Assembly: GCA_965212205.1 (NCBI GenBank)
Contig: CBDBUX010000011.1
Span: forward strand, 620,001-684,000
Length of the DNA: 64,000 bases
From: JAHEJJ01 sp965212205
GTDB taxonomy: Bacteria > Bacteroidota > Bacteroidia > Flavobacteriales > Flavobacteriaceae
Direction of reading: 5' to 3'
Part shown: positions 34,584-43,358 of the stretch, piece after piece
How the letters are laid out: each line of letters begins with the position of its first letter
Numbering within the stretch: the stretch's first letter is position 1
Position numbers and translations under genes: made by a program
The notes under the pieces: generated by a model
Told to the model about the DNA's origin: nothing
The model's input: the letters and a program-made list of their open reading frames with translations, nothing else
Database searches by the model: none

Positions 34584-34612
34584 AAAAAAAGAACCCGGTC
34601 GATGCCGGGTTC
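34584..34612 (-). terminator. Rho-independent terminator of the methyltransferase gene
   Basis: GAACCCGG (34591-34598) and CCGGGTTC (34605-34612) form an 8-bp stem with a TCGATG loop. On the minus strand a run of seven T follows. It lies 20 bp beyond the methyltransferase stop. Confidence 0.88.
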
Positions 34613-34632
34613 TTCAATAAGGATAGAATTTT

Positions 34633-35688
34633 TTATTTATACGCAACTACTGCACTTGTGGGTCCGGTTAGATTCATTTTAATGGTTTTTCTGAATCCGG
34701 CATCCCGCGCCCATTGGTCGAAGTCGTCGGCTGTGAAATCATATCCCGCATGAGTTTCGATCAACATGTTCAACGAGGTGAGCAGTCCAAATGCATTGGT
34801 ATTCCTGTAATCGTCTATTATGTTTTCGATGACCACTAACGCACCATCATCCGGTAGCGCATCATATGCCTTCTTAATCAATGCTTTTTTAGCATCGGTC
34901 CCCAGTTGATGAAGTATAAGTCCCATGGCGATCACATCGGCTTTCGGAAACTCATCTTTTTCAAAATCACCCTCTACTACTTTTACCCTGGGGGTGAAGT
35001 CGAGTCGCTCTATATTTTCCCTGGCTATGGCAGAAACTACAGGTAAATCGAAGGTCATACATTCGATATGGGGATGAGAAGCGGCGACCTGCGTAGCCAG
35101 GTTACCTCCTGCACCTCCAATATCGCAGAAACTGTTATAGGCAGAGAAATCGAATTCACGCGCAAATGTCATGAAATTTTCCATCTGGAATCCTCCCATT
35201 GCGCCGATATATTCCCTTAAGCGTTTCTCGTCGGAATAGAGCACCTCGAAGAAAGGTTTATTACCTCCTCTTACCTCATTTTGAGGTTTACCACTACGGA
35301 GCCCGTCTTCCAGATTATCCCAAAAGCCATAGAGGCGGTTGTTGCACATCTCAAGGATACTCCCGATATAGGTAGCTTTATTTTTATCTAAATAAAGATC
35401 GGCGTCCGGGGCATTACTATAAACAGCTGTTTCTTTCAGGCCTCTTCTATGCAGGAATCCCATAGCTACCAAAGCGTCCAAAAAATCATATAAATTACGA
35501 TCGTGCAGTCCTAATTTTGTCTTGAGTTTTTCAGCAGAAGCCGGTCCTCGGCCGAGGCGGGTAAAGAGCCCGATATTGACTGCTGTTAATAATACTTTTG
35601 AGGCCCAGAAACCCATTCCAGTATCCATGATCCTGGTGGGACTGAGCAGCTGCTGTTTTGGTACTTCGGTTGCTAATGTAGATTCCAT
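34633..35688 (-). CDS. SAM-dependent O-methyltransferase (plant-type OMT / acetylserotonin OMT family)
   Basis: A 351-residue protein. An N-terminal winged-helix dimerisation domain (about 10-110; GRGPASAEKLKTKLGL and LDALVAMGFLHRR) precedes a Rossmann methyltransferase domain. SAM motif I is FCDIGGAGGNLA (about 188-199). The LILHQL segment and IENII strand follow as in this family. These enzymes methylate hydroxyl groups of small aromatic or polyketide compounds. The substrate is unknown and no biosynthetic cluster is obvious, although two NTF2-like proteins are encoded nearby. It is monocistronic, bounded by terminators. Confidence 0.82.
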   Translation of the reverse strand: MESTLATEVPKQQLLSPTRIMDTGMGFWASKVLLTAVNIGLFTRLGRGPASAEKLKTKLGLHDRNLYDFLDALVAMGFLHRRGLKETAVYSNAPDADLYLDKNKATYIGSILEMCNNRLYGFWDNLEDGLRSGKPQNEVRGGNKPFFEVLYSDEKRLREYIGAMGGFQMENFMTFAREFDFSAYNSFCDIGGAGGNLATQVAASHPHIECMTFDLPVVSAIARENIERLDFTPRVKVVEGDFEKDEFPKADVIAMGLILHQLGTDAKKALIKKAYDALPDDGALVVIENIIDDYRNTNAFGLLTSLNMLIETHAGYDFTADDFDQWARDAGFRKTIKMNLTGPTSAVVAYK

Positions 35689-36002
35689 ATAATGAGGATT
35701 TAGTGAGTTGAATAATTGAAATAAGGGTACAATACGGGAGTAATTGAAGACTTCAGGTATCGGGATAAATAAAAACCAAAACTGTTTTTCATACTAATAA
35801 TTCCAGCTTGTACAAGTGCCTGTCCTTGAATTGAAATGGGGTAACAGATTTGAGCTATCTGTATTGGTTCTATTTCTTCCTAATGTACAAAAAATTAACT
35901 GTCTTGGCAATTCTGATAAAGAATATGATTTATGCCGGGAAAGTTCAAAAAAAAAGGGGCCGTATAGGACCCCTTTTCATCTTTGGTTGGTTAATGGTTG
36001 AG
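35689..36002. other. 314-bp intergenic region
   Basis: No gene is supported. It should hold the methyltransferase promoter. A 10-bp palindrome CTTGTACAAG lies at 35807-35816, about 119 bp upstream of the methyltransferase start. The right end contains the terminator at 35947-35977. Confidence 0.5.
35947..35977 (-). terminator. Rho-independent terminator of the three-gene cluster 36003-37910
   Basis: AAAAGGGG (35952-35959) and CCCCTTTT (35970-35977) form an 8-bp stem around a 10-nt loop. On the minus strand a run of nine T ends the structure. It starts 25 bp after the stop of the first NTF2-like gene. Confidence 0.85.
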
Positions 36003-36515
36003 CTATTCTTCGACTTCTGCCTCTGCCTCTGCCTGCCGTTCAAGTTCTCCCATGGCCACCATGTATTCGGCCATATTATAGAATCCGTGTTCTTCTACTA
36101 TAGTACCATCAACAAATTTTATTGTGAGGTGAACGGGGATAGTAAGATCCCTGTCGAGCGCCCCGATAGTACCCTCCCAGGTACCCCAGAAGTTCACCCA
36201 CTTTTCATTCTTATCATCGATGATCATTTCGTAATAAAGGTCCTTATCTGAAAAACCATATTCTGTAGTCGTTTCGAGATAACTGCGAAGGCCTTCAAGG
36301 GTTTCTCCAACATTATTTGATTCAGTTGAGTTATGATATATCTTGGCCGTATCGGAATAATGCCCTTTCCAGGCTTCCCAGTTGCCTGCTTCATAGTCTT
36401 TAATCAAGGCTTTTACGACATCAATTTCTGGAGAATTGTTGGTCCAGCGATCCGGACCCTGCTTGCAGGAAACTACTGCAAGAATAACGATAAGCGATAA
36501 TATTGATTTTTTCAT
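36003..36515 (-). CDS. NTF2-like (SnoaL-type) lipoprotein
   Basis: A 170-residue lipoprotein with lipobox VVSC at Cys17. The NTF2-like body includes LIKDYEAGNWEAWKGHYSDTAKIYHNS at the start and a strand-rich end with VHLTIKFVDGTIVEEHGFYN. A conserved Trp/Tyr/His pocket is likely, but no catalytic function can be assigned. The C-terminus is an acidic Glu/Ala repeat. It is the last of three leftward genes for small exported proteins. Confidence 0.72.
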   Translation of the reverse strand: MKKSILSLIVILAVVSCKQGPDRWTNNSPEIDVVKALIKDYEAGNWEAWKGHYSDTAKIYHNSTESNNVGETLEGLRSYLETTTEYGFSDKDLYYEMIIDDKNEKWVNFWGTWEGTIGALDRDLTIPVHLTIKFVDGTIVEEHGFYNMAEYMVAMGELERQAEAEAEVEE

Positions 36516-36565
36516 AATGAATTTCGTATTGTTTTATATCGGGACCAAACCCGGGGGATTATATT

Positions 36566-37324
36566 CTATTTTTGTGGCATGTAAGCCAGGTCGTGGCGCA
36601 TTTCTCCGGTTACCTCATCAATACTGGTCACATATTTCATCATTTCACCGAATAGTTGATGGCGCTCCTCACCCAGGATAGCATCGTTTTCTTCGCCCAT
36701 GGTCTCATATGAAACACCATCTTTTGCTGCTATAGCAACGAGGTAGTAATTCCCCATAGTACCAAAACCACTTTGATATACCCTGTAATGTACTTTTGAG
36801 TTTTTCTGTGCGTAAAACTCCTTTATCGCTTTCATCTTTTCTTTGAGCTTACCATTGTTTTCCGGGGTGGTTCGGACATAGTAGAATCTCCTGTAATCCT
36901 GACCTTCAGGAGTTTGGGTCATACCTTCTGGCATATAGGTCAGATCGTTATTGAGCATAAGGATATAATCACCATGGGAATCATAGCACTTATCCATATC
37001 CGAGAACATTTTTCCAAATGCTTCGTCGCCCATCGCTTCCTGTAATGGTTTAAAGCCATCATAATTGATATCGGCCATCGAGCTTATCGGAGAAACATAG
37101 AGGTAGCGGAAATCGCTGGTGGCGGTGGTTATCCATCCTAGCGTTTGAATATTGTATTTCTTGCAATTGTCGGCTAGTTGCTTTGCTGCCTTTTCATATT
37201 GCATCGCCATGGCAGGTTTTACCTGATCTTCATGTACCCAATACATCTGTGGTGCCTCCTGACCGAGAAGGCCGAACGGGGCCATAATTAATAGTCCGAT
37301 AATCAAACTTTTTAGTTGTTTCAT
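36566..37324 (-). CDS. Exported protein of unknown function with two dimeric alpha-beta-barrel-like halves
   Basis: A 252-residue protein with a signal peptide (about 1-21, ending LLGQ). Two halves look alike: MYWVHEDQVKPAMAMQYEKAAKQL (from 27) and RRFYYVRTTPENNGKLKEKMKAIKEF (from about 144) both read like the first strand and helix of a NIPSNAP/Dabb ferredoxin-like domain, each followed by strands with Tyr-rich segments (YLYVSPIS, YYLVAIAAKDG). I infer a duplicated Dabb-type fold. No ligand or catalytic residue can be named. It lies between the two NTF2-like genes, with gaps of 50 and 55 bp. Confidence 0.5.
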   Translation of the reverse strand: MKQLKSLIIGLLIMAPFGLLGQEAPQMYWVHEDQVKPAMAMQYEKAAKQLADNCKKYNIQTLGWITTATSDFRYLYVSPISSMADINYDGFKPLQEAMGDEAFGKMFSDMDKCYDSHGDYILMLNNDLTYMPEGMTQTPEGQDYRRFYYVRTTPENNGKLKEKMKAIKEFYAQKNSKVHYRVYQSGFGTMGNYYLVAIAAKDGVSYETMGEENDAILGEERHQLFGEMMKYVTSIDEVTGEMRHDLAYMPQK

Positions 37325-37379
37325 AGTGTTTGTTTTAGATTTAATATTTCAGTTGTTTATATCCATATTTAGTCTCTGG

Positions 37380-37910
37380 CTATTCCAGGTTGGGAAACAT
37401 TAAGGAATAACCCAATTGCTGAAGGAGATCGAGCTCATTGAAATAGACATCCTCTCGATACATCTTTCCGATTTCATCAAAATATAATTGCGACATGCCA
37501 TTGATCTTTACCTTCTTACCGGTAGCCCCAACTTCTCCGAAAATACCTGTATTAGTTCCGGTGGCTTGCCACAGAAGGAATATTTTACCTTCTACTATCT
37601 CAGTTTCCGCGAGCGAAATTTCAAGATCCGGAAAGGCATTGAAGAAGACCTTCATATGTGCCTCCATTTCGATTGCGCTTTTAGCCACGCGGATGCCGTT
37701 TAGATTTCTCATGAATCCCGTGGTGGTGAGCTGGCCCAAAAGTTTCGAATTCTGCTTATTCCAACAAGAATCTATATAGAGTACTAATTGTGTCCTGAGC
37801 TGTTCCTGCATGGCCAGATCGCGCCGGGATTGATTTTCCTGGCAGGAAATCCATAATAAGAACGACATTACTGTCAGCACTATCATGGTATATAAGGTCC
37901 TGGATTTCAC
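37380..37910 (-). CDS. SnoaL-like polyketide-cyclase-fold lipoprotein
   Basis: A 176-residue lipoprotein with the lipobox LLWISC near Cys23. The SnoaL/ester-cyclase fold is shown by YIDSCWNKQNSKLLGQLTTTGF, MKVFFNAFPDLEISLAETEI and GEVGATGKKVKINGMSQLYFDEIGKM. These proteins often bind or act on small hydrophobic compounds; activity here is unproven. The start is GTG, giving the positively charged n-region of the signal; an ATG eight codons later is an alternative. It is the first gene of the leftward three-gene cluster. Confidence 0.75.
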   Translation of the reverse strand: MKSRTLYTMIVLTVMSFLLWISCQENQSRRDLAMQEQLRTQLVLYIDSCWNKQNSKLLGQLTTTGFMRNLNGIRVAKSAIEMEAHMKVFFNAFPDLEISLAETEIVEGKIFLLWQATGTNTGIFGEVGATGKKVKINGMSQLYFDEIGKMYREDVYFNELDLLQQLGYSLMFPNLE

Positions 37911-38089
37911 AAATTAGCAGATTGCATCAAGCTACAATGAATTATATTTCCCGCATAACAAAAAATAATATGGGACGAAACAACTCAATTTATGTCCGAG
38001 CAGATATTTTCATTTATCGGGAGAGGGTCAGTCTAATTTTTGTATATTTAATTCCTTGCCTATTCCCCCGCGGCTAAGACCTGACCATC

Positions 38090-40054
38090 ATGACAACCAG
38101 TTTGTTGAAAGCCGTTTGTGTCGTCCTTTGTTCTTTGCTGAACGCTAACCTTGTCTTTTCTCAGATTATAACCAATGAAAGCGAAAATTCTTACAGAAGA
38201 GTTTTTGTGGATACCGACAATTTTGGCCTCTCCTATCTTGATACCCTTGAAAATGCCTATAAAGAGGCAGATACCGATTCGGTTAAATTTTCTATGCTAA
38301 ACGACCTGGGCTATTACTGGCATACACGGAACCTGATCAAAGCATTGGACTTCAATCGGCAAGGCCTGGCGTTAGCCGTTAATAGCAAAGACAGCTTGTG
38401 GGAGGGGAGATTTCAGATTACCCAGGGTGCTATTTTACTTAGGATGGAGGCCTTAGACAGTGCTATGATTGTCCTGAATTCTGCAAAGAACAAGGTGGCT
38501 AAGGCCGACCTCCCATTCCTATACACTCAAATGGGATATGTTTATGAAAGAAAGGGACAACTCGATAAGGCCGCAGATTATGCACTCGAATCGCTAAAGT
38601 TGGGCGAGGAATTGGGAGATACCAAAGCGATCGCCCTGGCATATACCGATTTAAGCAACCTTTTCTGGAAGCAATCAAAGTTTTTAAGAGGATTGGAATA
38701 TGGATTAAAATCCCTGAAAATATTTGAAAAAAGAGGTATTCACGATCTCGATTATGACTTTGCCCTTTATGTAGTGGGGAACAACTACCTGGCACTCGGC
38801 CAGTTCGAAGAGGCCCTCGATTATTATCGGCATGCCATCTCAATTGGGGAGCGTTACGGATTTTACAATAACTTAAGTGATGTTTATATATCCCTGGTAG
38901 ATCTTTATGCGATCATGAGGGAATACACCGCAGCAGAAAAGGCTGGTGAAGAAGCATTAAAATATGCGGAATTACTCGATAATAATTTTATGACCATGAG
39001 GTCGTGGCTGGCCTTGGGAAAATTGCAAAATCTTCAGGGAAAATATATATCGGCCATTAAAAGCCTCGAGAAAAGCATAGAGGTGGCCACTGCCGATTTT
39101 AACGATGAGTTTTATCTGAGTCAGGTTTATGAAAATCTTGGTAAAGCCTACGCCGGCAACCATAATTATCATGAGGCCTATCTGGCATTGGAAAAGTATG
39201 ATCGATTAAAAAATTCAATATTCACCACCGAGGCAGATCGACATATATCTTTATTACAGACCGAATTCGACGTTGCTGAAAAGGAATCTACCATTCAGGT
39301 TCAGGAATCCGAATTGAAGAAACAGCGTTCCCGACAAACATTTGTCAGCGTTATTGCCACTTTGTTACTGCTGATCCTGGTATTGCTCTATAAGACAATT
39401 CAGAGCAATAAGCGCAAGAACGTTTTGCTTGAGGAACAAAACAAGGAAAAAGAATTTCTATTAAAAGAAATTCATCATCGTGTGAAAAACAATCTAGAAA
39501 TTGTTTCAAGCCTTCTCGCACTTCAATCCGAACAAATTACAGATCGTAAGGTGAGAGATGCTATGCAAAAAAGCCAGCATCGTGTGCACAGCATGAGTAT
39601 GATACACCAAAAGCTCTATCAGGGCAAAAGCATTTCGGTGATCGAGATGCGCGATTATTTTATCAACCTGAGCAATCATATTGTTGAAACTTTTGATGCA
39701 GACGACCGTATAAAGGTCGAATGCGATATGGAACCGCTTGAACTGGATGTTGACATGGCCGTGCCCATAGGATTGATCGTTAATGAACTTCTCACCAATT
39801 CTATGAAATATGCATTCCCCAACCAGGGTGAAGGCCAGGTTATGATCCATCTTGAGGAAAAAGATGCTCATCTGTTGCTCGAAGTAAGTGATAACGGGAT
39901 AGGGAAACCACTCAGCGGGGAGAATGAAGGTACCGGATTTGGCACCCAACTCATTGGCTTACTTACAAAACAACTCGAAGGAAAGATGTCGCTTACGGTG
40001 AAAGACGGTACTTCGGTCTCATTTGAATTTCTAAACGAACATAAAGCAGCCTAA
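38090..40054 (+). CDS. TPR sensor histidine kinase (HisKA_2 / HWE-related)
   Basis: A 654-residue protein with a signal peptide (about 1-25), at least seven tetratricopeptide repeats (about 60-380, e.g. QMGYVYERKGQLDKAADYALES), a transmembrane helix (about 421-439), a short coiled coil, HisKA_2 with EIHHRVKNNLEIVSSLLALQ (His near 462-463), and a HATPase_c domain (about 550-650, NELLTNSMKYAFP and GTGFGTQL). The extracytoplasmic TPRs probably sense a protein or peptide signal. The LytTR response regulator gene starts 2 bp after its stop, so the two are a cognate pair. Confidence 0.88.
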   Translation: MTTSLLKAVCVVLCSLLNANLVFSQIITNESENSYRRVFVDTDNFGLSYLDTLENAYKEADTDSVKFSMLNDLGYYWHTRNLIKALDFNRQGLALAVNSKDSLWEGRFQITQGAILLRMEALDSAMIVLNSAKNKVAKADLPFLYTQMGYVYERKGQLDKAADYALESLKLGEELGDTKAIALAYTDLSNLFWKQSKFLRGLEYGLKSLKIFEKRGIHDLDYDFALYVVGNNYLALGQFEEALDYYRHAISIGERYGFYNNLSDVYISLVDLYAIMREYTAAEKAGEEALKYAELLDNNFMTMRSWLALGKLQNLQGKYISAIKSLEKSIEVATADFNDEFYLSQVYENLGKAYAGNHNYHEAYLALEKYDRLKNSIFTTEADRHISLLQTEFDVAEKESTIQVQESELKKQRSRQTFVSVIATLLLLILVLLYKTIQSNKRKNVLLEEQNKEKEFLLKEIHHRVKNNLEIVSSLLALQSEQITDRKVRDAMQKSQHRVHSMSMIHQKLYQGKSISVIEMRDYFINLSNHIVETFDADDRIKVECDMEPLELDVDMAVPIGLIVNELLTNSMKYAFPNQGEGQVMIHLEEKDAHLLLEVSDNGIGKPLSGENEGTGFGTQLIGLLTKQLEGKMSLTVKDGTSVSFEFLNEHKAA

Positions 40055-40056
40055 TC

Positions 40057-40794
40057 ATGAATAGAAAAATTCGCATCCTAATTGTTGAGGACGATATGAT
40101 CATCGCCGCCAATTTATCCCTGCAACTTACCAAACTAGGTTATGAGGTTACCGGGATCGAATCCAGGGGCGAGGAGGCGCTTCACCATGCATTGGAAAAC
40201 AGACCAGACATTGTTTTAATGGATGTTAATCTTAAAGGTGAACTAGACGGCATTGAGACTGTAAGAAGGATTCGAGAACAAAGAGAACTTGGTGTGGTGT
40301 ACCTCACGGCAAATAATGATGAAGGAACCTTCAACAGGGCCAAAAGTACCCAGCCCCATGCGTTTATATCCAAACCATTTCACAAACTGAATTTGCAGCG
40401 CATTATAGCATTGGTCGCCGAACAAATATCTGAGACCTTACCTAAGGCTTCACCCCAGGTATCTAATGGAATGGAGGTGATGGACGATAGAATCTTTGTG
40501 CGACATAGCGGAAAGATGGTAAAAATCCTGCTCGACCATATTTTATATGTGGAGGCCGACCGCAATTATTGCAATATCGTCACTGAAAATGGCAACTATT
40601 TGGTGGTCAGTACATTAAAATCGATTGAAAGCCGTCTCCGCAATGGCAATTTCATCCGGGTCCACCGTTCGTTCCTGGTAAATATCTCTAAATTGGATAC
40701 CCTGGCCGAAAGTCACCTGGAGATCAGGAGAAAGACCATTCCTGTGAGCCGGTCCTATAAAGAGTTCCTTTTGGGGAGATTACAGACCATTTAA
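40057..40794 (+). CDS. LytTR-type response regulator paired with the TPR kinase
   Basis: A 245-residue protein with a receiver (about 5-122, acidic pocket EDD at 11-13, phospho-Asp56 in LMDVNLKG, Thr near 94 and the conserved Lys in SKPF) and a C-terminal LytTR DNA-binding domain (about 145-242, with ILYVEADRNYCNIVTENG and FIRVHRSFLVNIS). It would bind direct repeats upstream of target genes. It is separated by 2 bp from the kinase. It ends 12 bp from the convergent PaiB-like gene, without a visible terminator. Confidence 0.9.
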   Translation: MNRKIRILIVEDDMIIAANLSLQLTKLGYEVTGIESRGEEALHHALENRPDIVLMDVNLKGELDGIETVRRIREQRELGVVYLTANNDEGTFNRAKSTQPHAFISKPFHKLNLQRIIALVAEQISETLPKASPQVSNGMEVMDDRIFVRHSGKMVKILLDHILYVEADRNYCNIVTENGNYLVVSTLKSIESRLRNGNFIRVHRSFLVNISKLDTLAESHLEIRRKTIPVSRSYKEFLLGRLQTI

Positions 40795-40806
40795 TAAAAC
40801 ATTAGA

Positions 40807-41421
40807 TCACTCAGGCCGTCGTTTCTCCATTTCACGGGCAATGTCCTGGCTTCCGGCATTCGCTTTTTGCCTTAGTTTATCAATGATGGCCTCCTGATCA
40901 TTTACCCTGCCCTGAGAAAGTTTGTAAGCCGCCTGGATCTTATCCACGCTAATCTCAAAACCTACTACGCCCTTTATTTGCCGCATGGTTTTTTTGGAAA
41001 AACCAGGAACTGATACCGGATGCTCACTATGGCTTTCGTATTTATCTACTAGGGCCGTCAGGGATTTATGGAGTTCATTTTCTGTCTGGATATTTACTTT
41101 ACCATAGATATGCACTGCGATATAATTCCATGTAGGCACTTCTTCCTGTTGGTACCAGGAAGACGATACATAGGAATGCGGCCCGTTAAAAATCACCAGA
41201 ACTTCAGGCTGTTTTTCAAAGGATTTCCATTGAGGATTTGCTTTGGCCAAATGTCCCACAAGTTTGTAGGAACCCTTATTATCGGAATTCAGTTCCAGGG
41301 GTAGGTGAGTGGCCCAGGGTTGGCCGCTGACCTGGTTGATGAGTATGGCAAAGGCATTCTCCTGAATGAAATCTTTAATTTCTTCGAAGTTTTTATTTTG
41401 ATATTGCAGAGGTATATACAT
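40807..41421 (-). CDS. PaiB-like FMN-binding protein
   Basis: A 204-residue protein of the FMN-binding negative transcriptional regulator family. Characteristic segments are FAILINQVSGQPWATHLPL, GPHSYVSSSWY, VPTWNYIAVHIYGKV and MRQIKGVVGFEISV. The split-barrel fold binds flavin. In Bacillus PaiB affects sporulation and protease genes, but DNA binding is not evident in the sequence and an oxidoreductase or stress role is equally possible. Confidence 0.88.
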   Translation of the reverse strand: MYIPLQYQNKNFEEIKDFIQENAFAILINQVSGQPWATHLPLELNSDNKGSYKLVGHLAKANPQWKSFEKQPEVLVIFNGPHSYVSSSWYQQEEVPTWNYIAVHIYGKVNIQTENELHKSLTALVDKYESHSEHPVSVPGFSKKTMRQIKGVVGFEISVDKIQAAYKLSQGRVNDQEAIIDKLRQKANAGSQDIAREMEKRRPE

Positions 41422-41616
41422 AGCGGATAAATATGGTCCTGAAGTTAATTATGCGTTCAAAGATAACGGCTTATCACAACTTCTGACCGATTTAGTACAT
41501 ATAGACTTTAAGTGCCTGGAAGGCGGTAAACAATTCAGTATATCAATGTCCAATGTCATCAAAATAATGAAAAATGACAATCCATCGGCTCTTCCCGACA
41601 GTTCGGTATTTCTTTT

Positions 41617-41647
41617 TTTGGTTTGGAGAAGTTCATATTCATCTTTG
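41617..41647 (+). promoter_or_regulatory. Candidate Bacteroidota promoter for the 2TM operon
   Basis: TTTG (41617-41620), 19 bp, then CATCTTTG (41640-41647). This fits TTTG-N19-TAnnTTTG with one mismatch in the -7 element. Transcription would begin near 41655, leaving a leader of about 310 nt before the kinase start. Confidence 0.5.
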
Positions 41648-41690
41648 TACAAGAATTTAAAATCAATCAAATCACATAAAAAATAATATC

Positions 41691-41807
41691 ATGAAAAATT
41701 TAAGCAAGTGTTACACTCCAACAGAATCAAGAAGGCATAGTTTCTTTTCTAATTTCAGGGATAGCAAGAGAGTTCGCTGGACAGAGGCCAGAAACTATTT
41801 TTCATAG
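41691..41807 (+). CDS. Candidate 38-residue leader peptide ahead of the 2TM operon
   Basis: ATG after an A-rich stretch (ATAAAAAATAATATC), encoding MKNLSKCYTPTESRRHS...NYFS, basic and with no transmembrane segment. The stop lies inside a 6-bp hairpin and just before the large inverted repeat. It may be a leader peptide or a chance ORF. Coding potential cannot be judged at this length. Confidence 0.3.
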   Translation: MKNLSKCYTPTESRRHSFFSNFRDSKRVRWTEARNYFS

Positions 41808-41831
41808 CACCGGTCAGACGGGCTATGGTTG

Positions 41832-41891
41832 CAAAAGATGGTTGAGATCGTACGATGCGTAAATACATTGGGCAGAAACAACCATCTTTTG
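41832..41891. repeat. 13-bp perfect inverted repeat in the leader
   Basis: CAAAAGATGGTTG (41832-41844) and CAACCATCTTTTG (41879-41891) are exact inverted copies with a 34-nt loop, which itself contains the palindrome ATCGTACGAT (41847-41856). No T-run follows, so it is not a simple terminator. Confidence 0.75.
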
Positions 41892-41968
41892 GTAACTTTA
41901 AAGTGGCATTGGCCACATGCCGGGCAGCCTGCAGATTAGTTGACAAGAACAATAAAGATTGAGAAAGC

Positions 41969-43300
41969 ATGAGATATTTGGGTAAAACAATAGTGACCGG
42001 CATTTGGGTAGGTTTTATTATTGCCTTTGTATTTATAGGGATACAGGTTTTAATGGGACGTAGCATATCTTTTAATGCCGCCCTGTTTCAGGAGATAGGT
42101 TATTATTTTCTTTATTCGATTGTACTTACCCTGGTAAACGCCTCTTACTTCGAATATATCAATCGAAAAGTGGTATGGAAAAAATACAGGAAGTACAGAA
42201 TACCCATTGCGGCACTGGGTGGGATTGTCCTCACGATGGTCACAATATTATGGCTGAGGATCCTGATCAGGATGGGATTTGAAGGAGCAGACTGGCAGGA
42301 TTTTATCGAAGGTGAACGAGCTGCATATTATATCATCGCTTTGCTGGTTACAATTGTGGTATCAGTATTCTTCCATGCCGCCTACTTCTATCGCAGTATA
42401 CAGGATAGAAGGGTAAAAGAACAAAAGATTATTGCCGGAACAGCTTCGGCCAAATTCGATGCTCTTAAGAACCAATTAGATCCACATTTTCTATTTAATA
42501 GTCTGAATGTACTAACCAGTCTCATTGAGGAAGATGCCCAACAGGCCCAGAAGTTTACCACTGCACTTTCGAAAGTCTATCGCTATGTACTCGAACAAAA
42601 AAACAAGGAACTGGTTTCGGTAGATGAAGAACTGCAATTTGCAAAAACCTACGTACGACTGCTAAAAATGAGGTTCGAAGACAGTATCGTACTGGATCTG
42701 CCTGATACCACCTCCAATCCTGAGGCTAAAATTGTACCACTATCGCTTCAGCTTCTGCTCGAAAATGCGGTGAAGCACAATGTAGTGACCAACACAAAGC
42801 CATTAAAAATAAGAGTTTATGAGGAAGATGGTTTCCTGGTGGTAACCAATAACTTGCAGGAAAAACAGGTGATAAAGAAAAGCAGTGGTGTCGGGCTGAG
42901 AAACATACAGCAGCGCTATCATCTGCTGACCGATAAAACCGTACGGATCGATAAAAAACCGCAAAATTTCAGCGTCTACTTACCGATGCTGACCAAACAA
43001 GTATCAACGATGAAAACACAAGATTTATATATTAAAGATAAGCGCTATCAGAAAGCCAAAGAGAAGGTCGAGGCTATAAAGGGCTTCTATGGAAACCTGC
43101 TTGCATATTGTATTGTAATACCATTCCTGGCATGGCTTAACTGGAGAACCACAGGATTTCCATGGGTCGTTTTCCCGATGCTTGGATGGGGATTAGGAGT
43201 ACTGTTGCACGGCATGGAGGTTTACGGATACAACCCTTTATGGGGAAAGCGTTGGGAAGAGCGCAAGCTGAGAGAGTTGATGGAAGAAGAAGATTTCTAA
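41969..43300 (+). CDS. LytS-type histidine kinase with C-terminal 2TM domain
   Basis: A 443-residue protein. Four N-terminal transmembrane segments (about 7-28, 40-60, 72-92 and 108-131) are followed by a His_kinase domain with the phospho-site LKNQLDPHFLFNSLNVL (His near 172), an ATPase with LQLLLENAVKHN and SSGVGLRNIQQRY, then a 2TM domain from about 350 to 443 (RYQKAKEKVEAIKGFYGN, two hydrophobic helices, GWGLGVLLHGMEVYG and KRWEERKLRELMEEE). The 2TM part begins at an internal Met after PMLTKQVST and resembles the three proteins encoded next, as if a free 2TM gene had fused to the kinase. Operon with 43359-45136. Confidence 0.87.
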   Translation: MRYLGKTIVTGIWVGFIIAFVFIGIQVLMGRSISFNAALFQEIGYYFLYSIVLTLVNASYFEYINRKVVWKKYRKYRIPIAALGGIVLTMVTILWLRILIRMGFEGADWQDFIEGERAAYYIIALLVTIVVSVFFHAAYFYRSIQDRRVKEQKIIAGTASAKFDALKNQLDPHFLFNSLNVLTSLIEEDAQQAQKFTTALSKVYRYVLEQKNKELVSVDEELQFAKTYVRLLKMRFEDSIVLDLPDTTSNPEAKIVPLSLQLLLENAVKHNVVTNTKPLKIRVYEEDGFLVVTNNLQEKQVIKKSSGVGLRNIQQRYHLLTDKTVRIDKKPQNFSVYLPMLTKQVSTMKTQDLYIKDKRYQKAKEKVEAIKGFYGNLLAYCIVIPFLAWLNWRTTGFPWVVFPMLGWGLGVLLHGMEVYGYNPLWGKRWEERKLRELMEEEDF

Positions 43301-43358
43301 GATCGGAGCGTCAACCCGCAGGATAAACCATAAAATCTAAAAACACAAACCAACAAAA

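Larger units (their letters stand above)
41422..41968. other. 547-bp region: promoter and structured leader of the 2TM signalling operon
   Basis: No large gene is supported. From left to right it has a promoter-like pair at 41617-41647, a 38-codon ORF at 41691-41807, a 6-bp hairpin across its stop (CATAGC 41803-41808 with GCTATG 41822-41827), a 13-bp perfect inverted repeat (41832-41844 with 41879-41891) and a small TGGC/GCCA hairpin near 41906-41917, then the kinase start at 41969. The left part (41422-41616) shows nothing recognisable. Confidence 0.55.

Noticed and set aside
34546..34617. N-terminal extension of the small membrane protein
   Set aside because: It would translate through the methyltransferase terminator; the downstream ATG directly before the hydrophobic helix is better.
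41449..41670. 73-codon minus-strand ORF between the PaiB-like gene and the 2TM leader
   Set aside because: No recognisable domain, composition looks random, and it overlaps the predicted promoter of the opposite operon.
41755..42066. 103-codon minus-strand ORF
   Set aside because: It runs antisense into the start of the LytS-type kinase and across the inverted repeat; no domain is recognisable.
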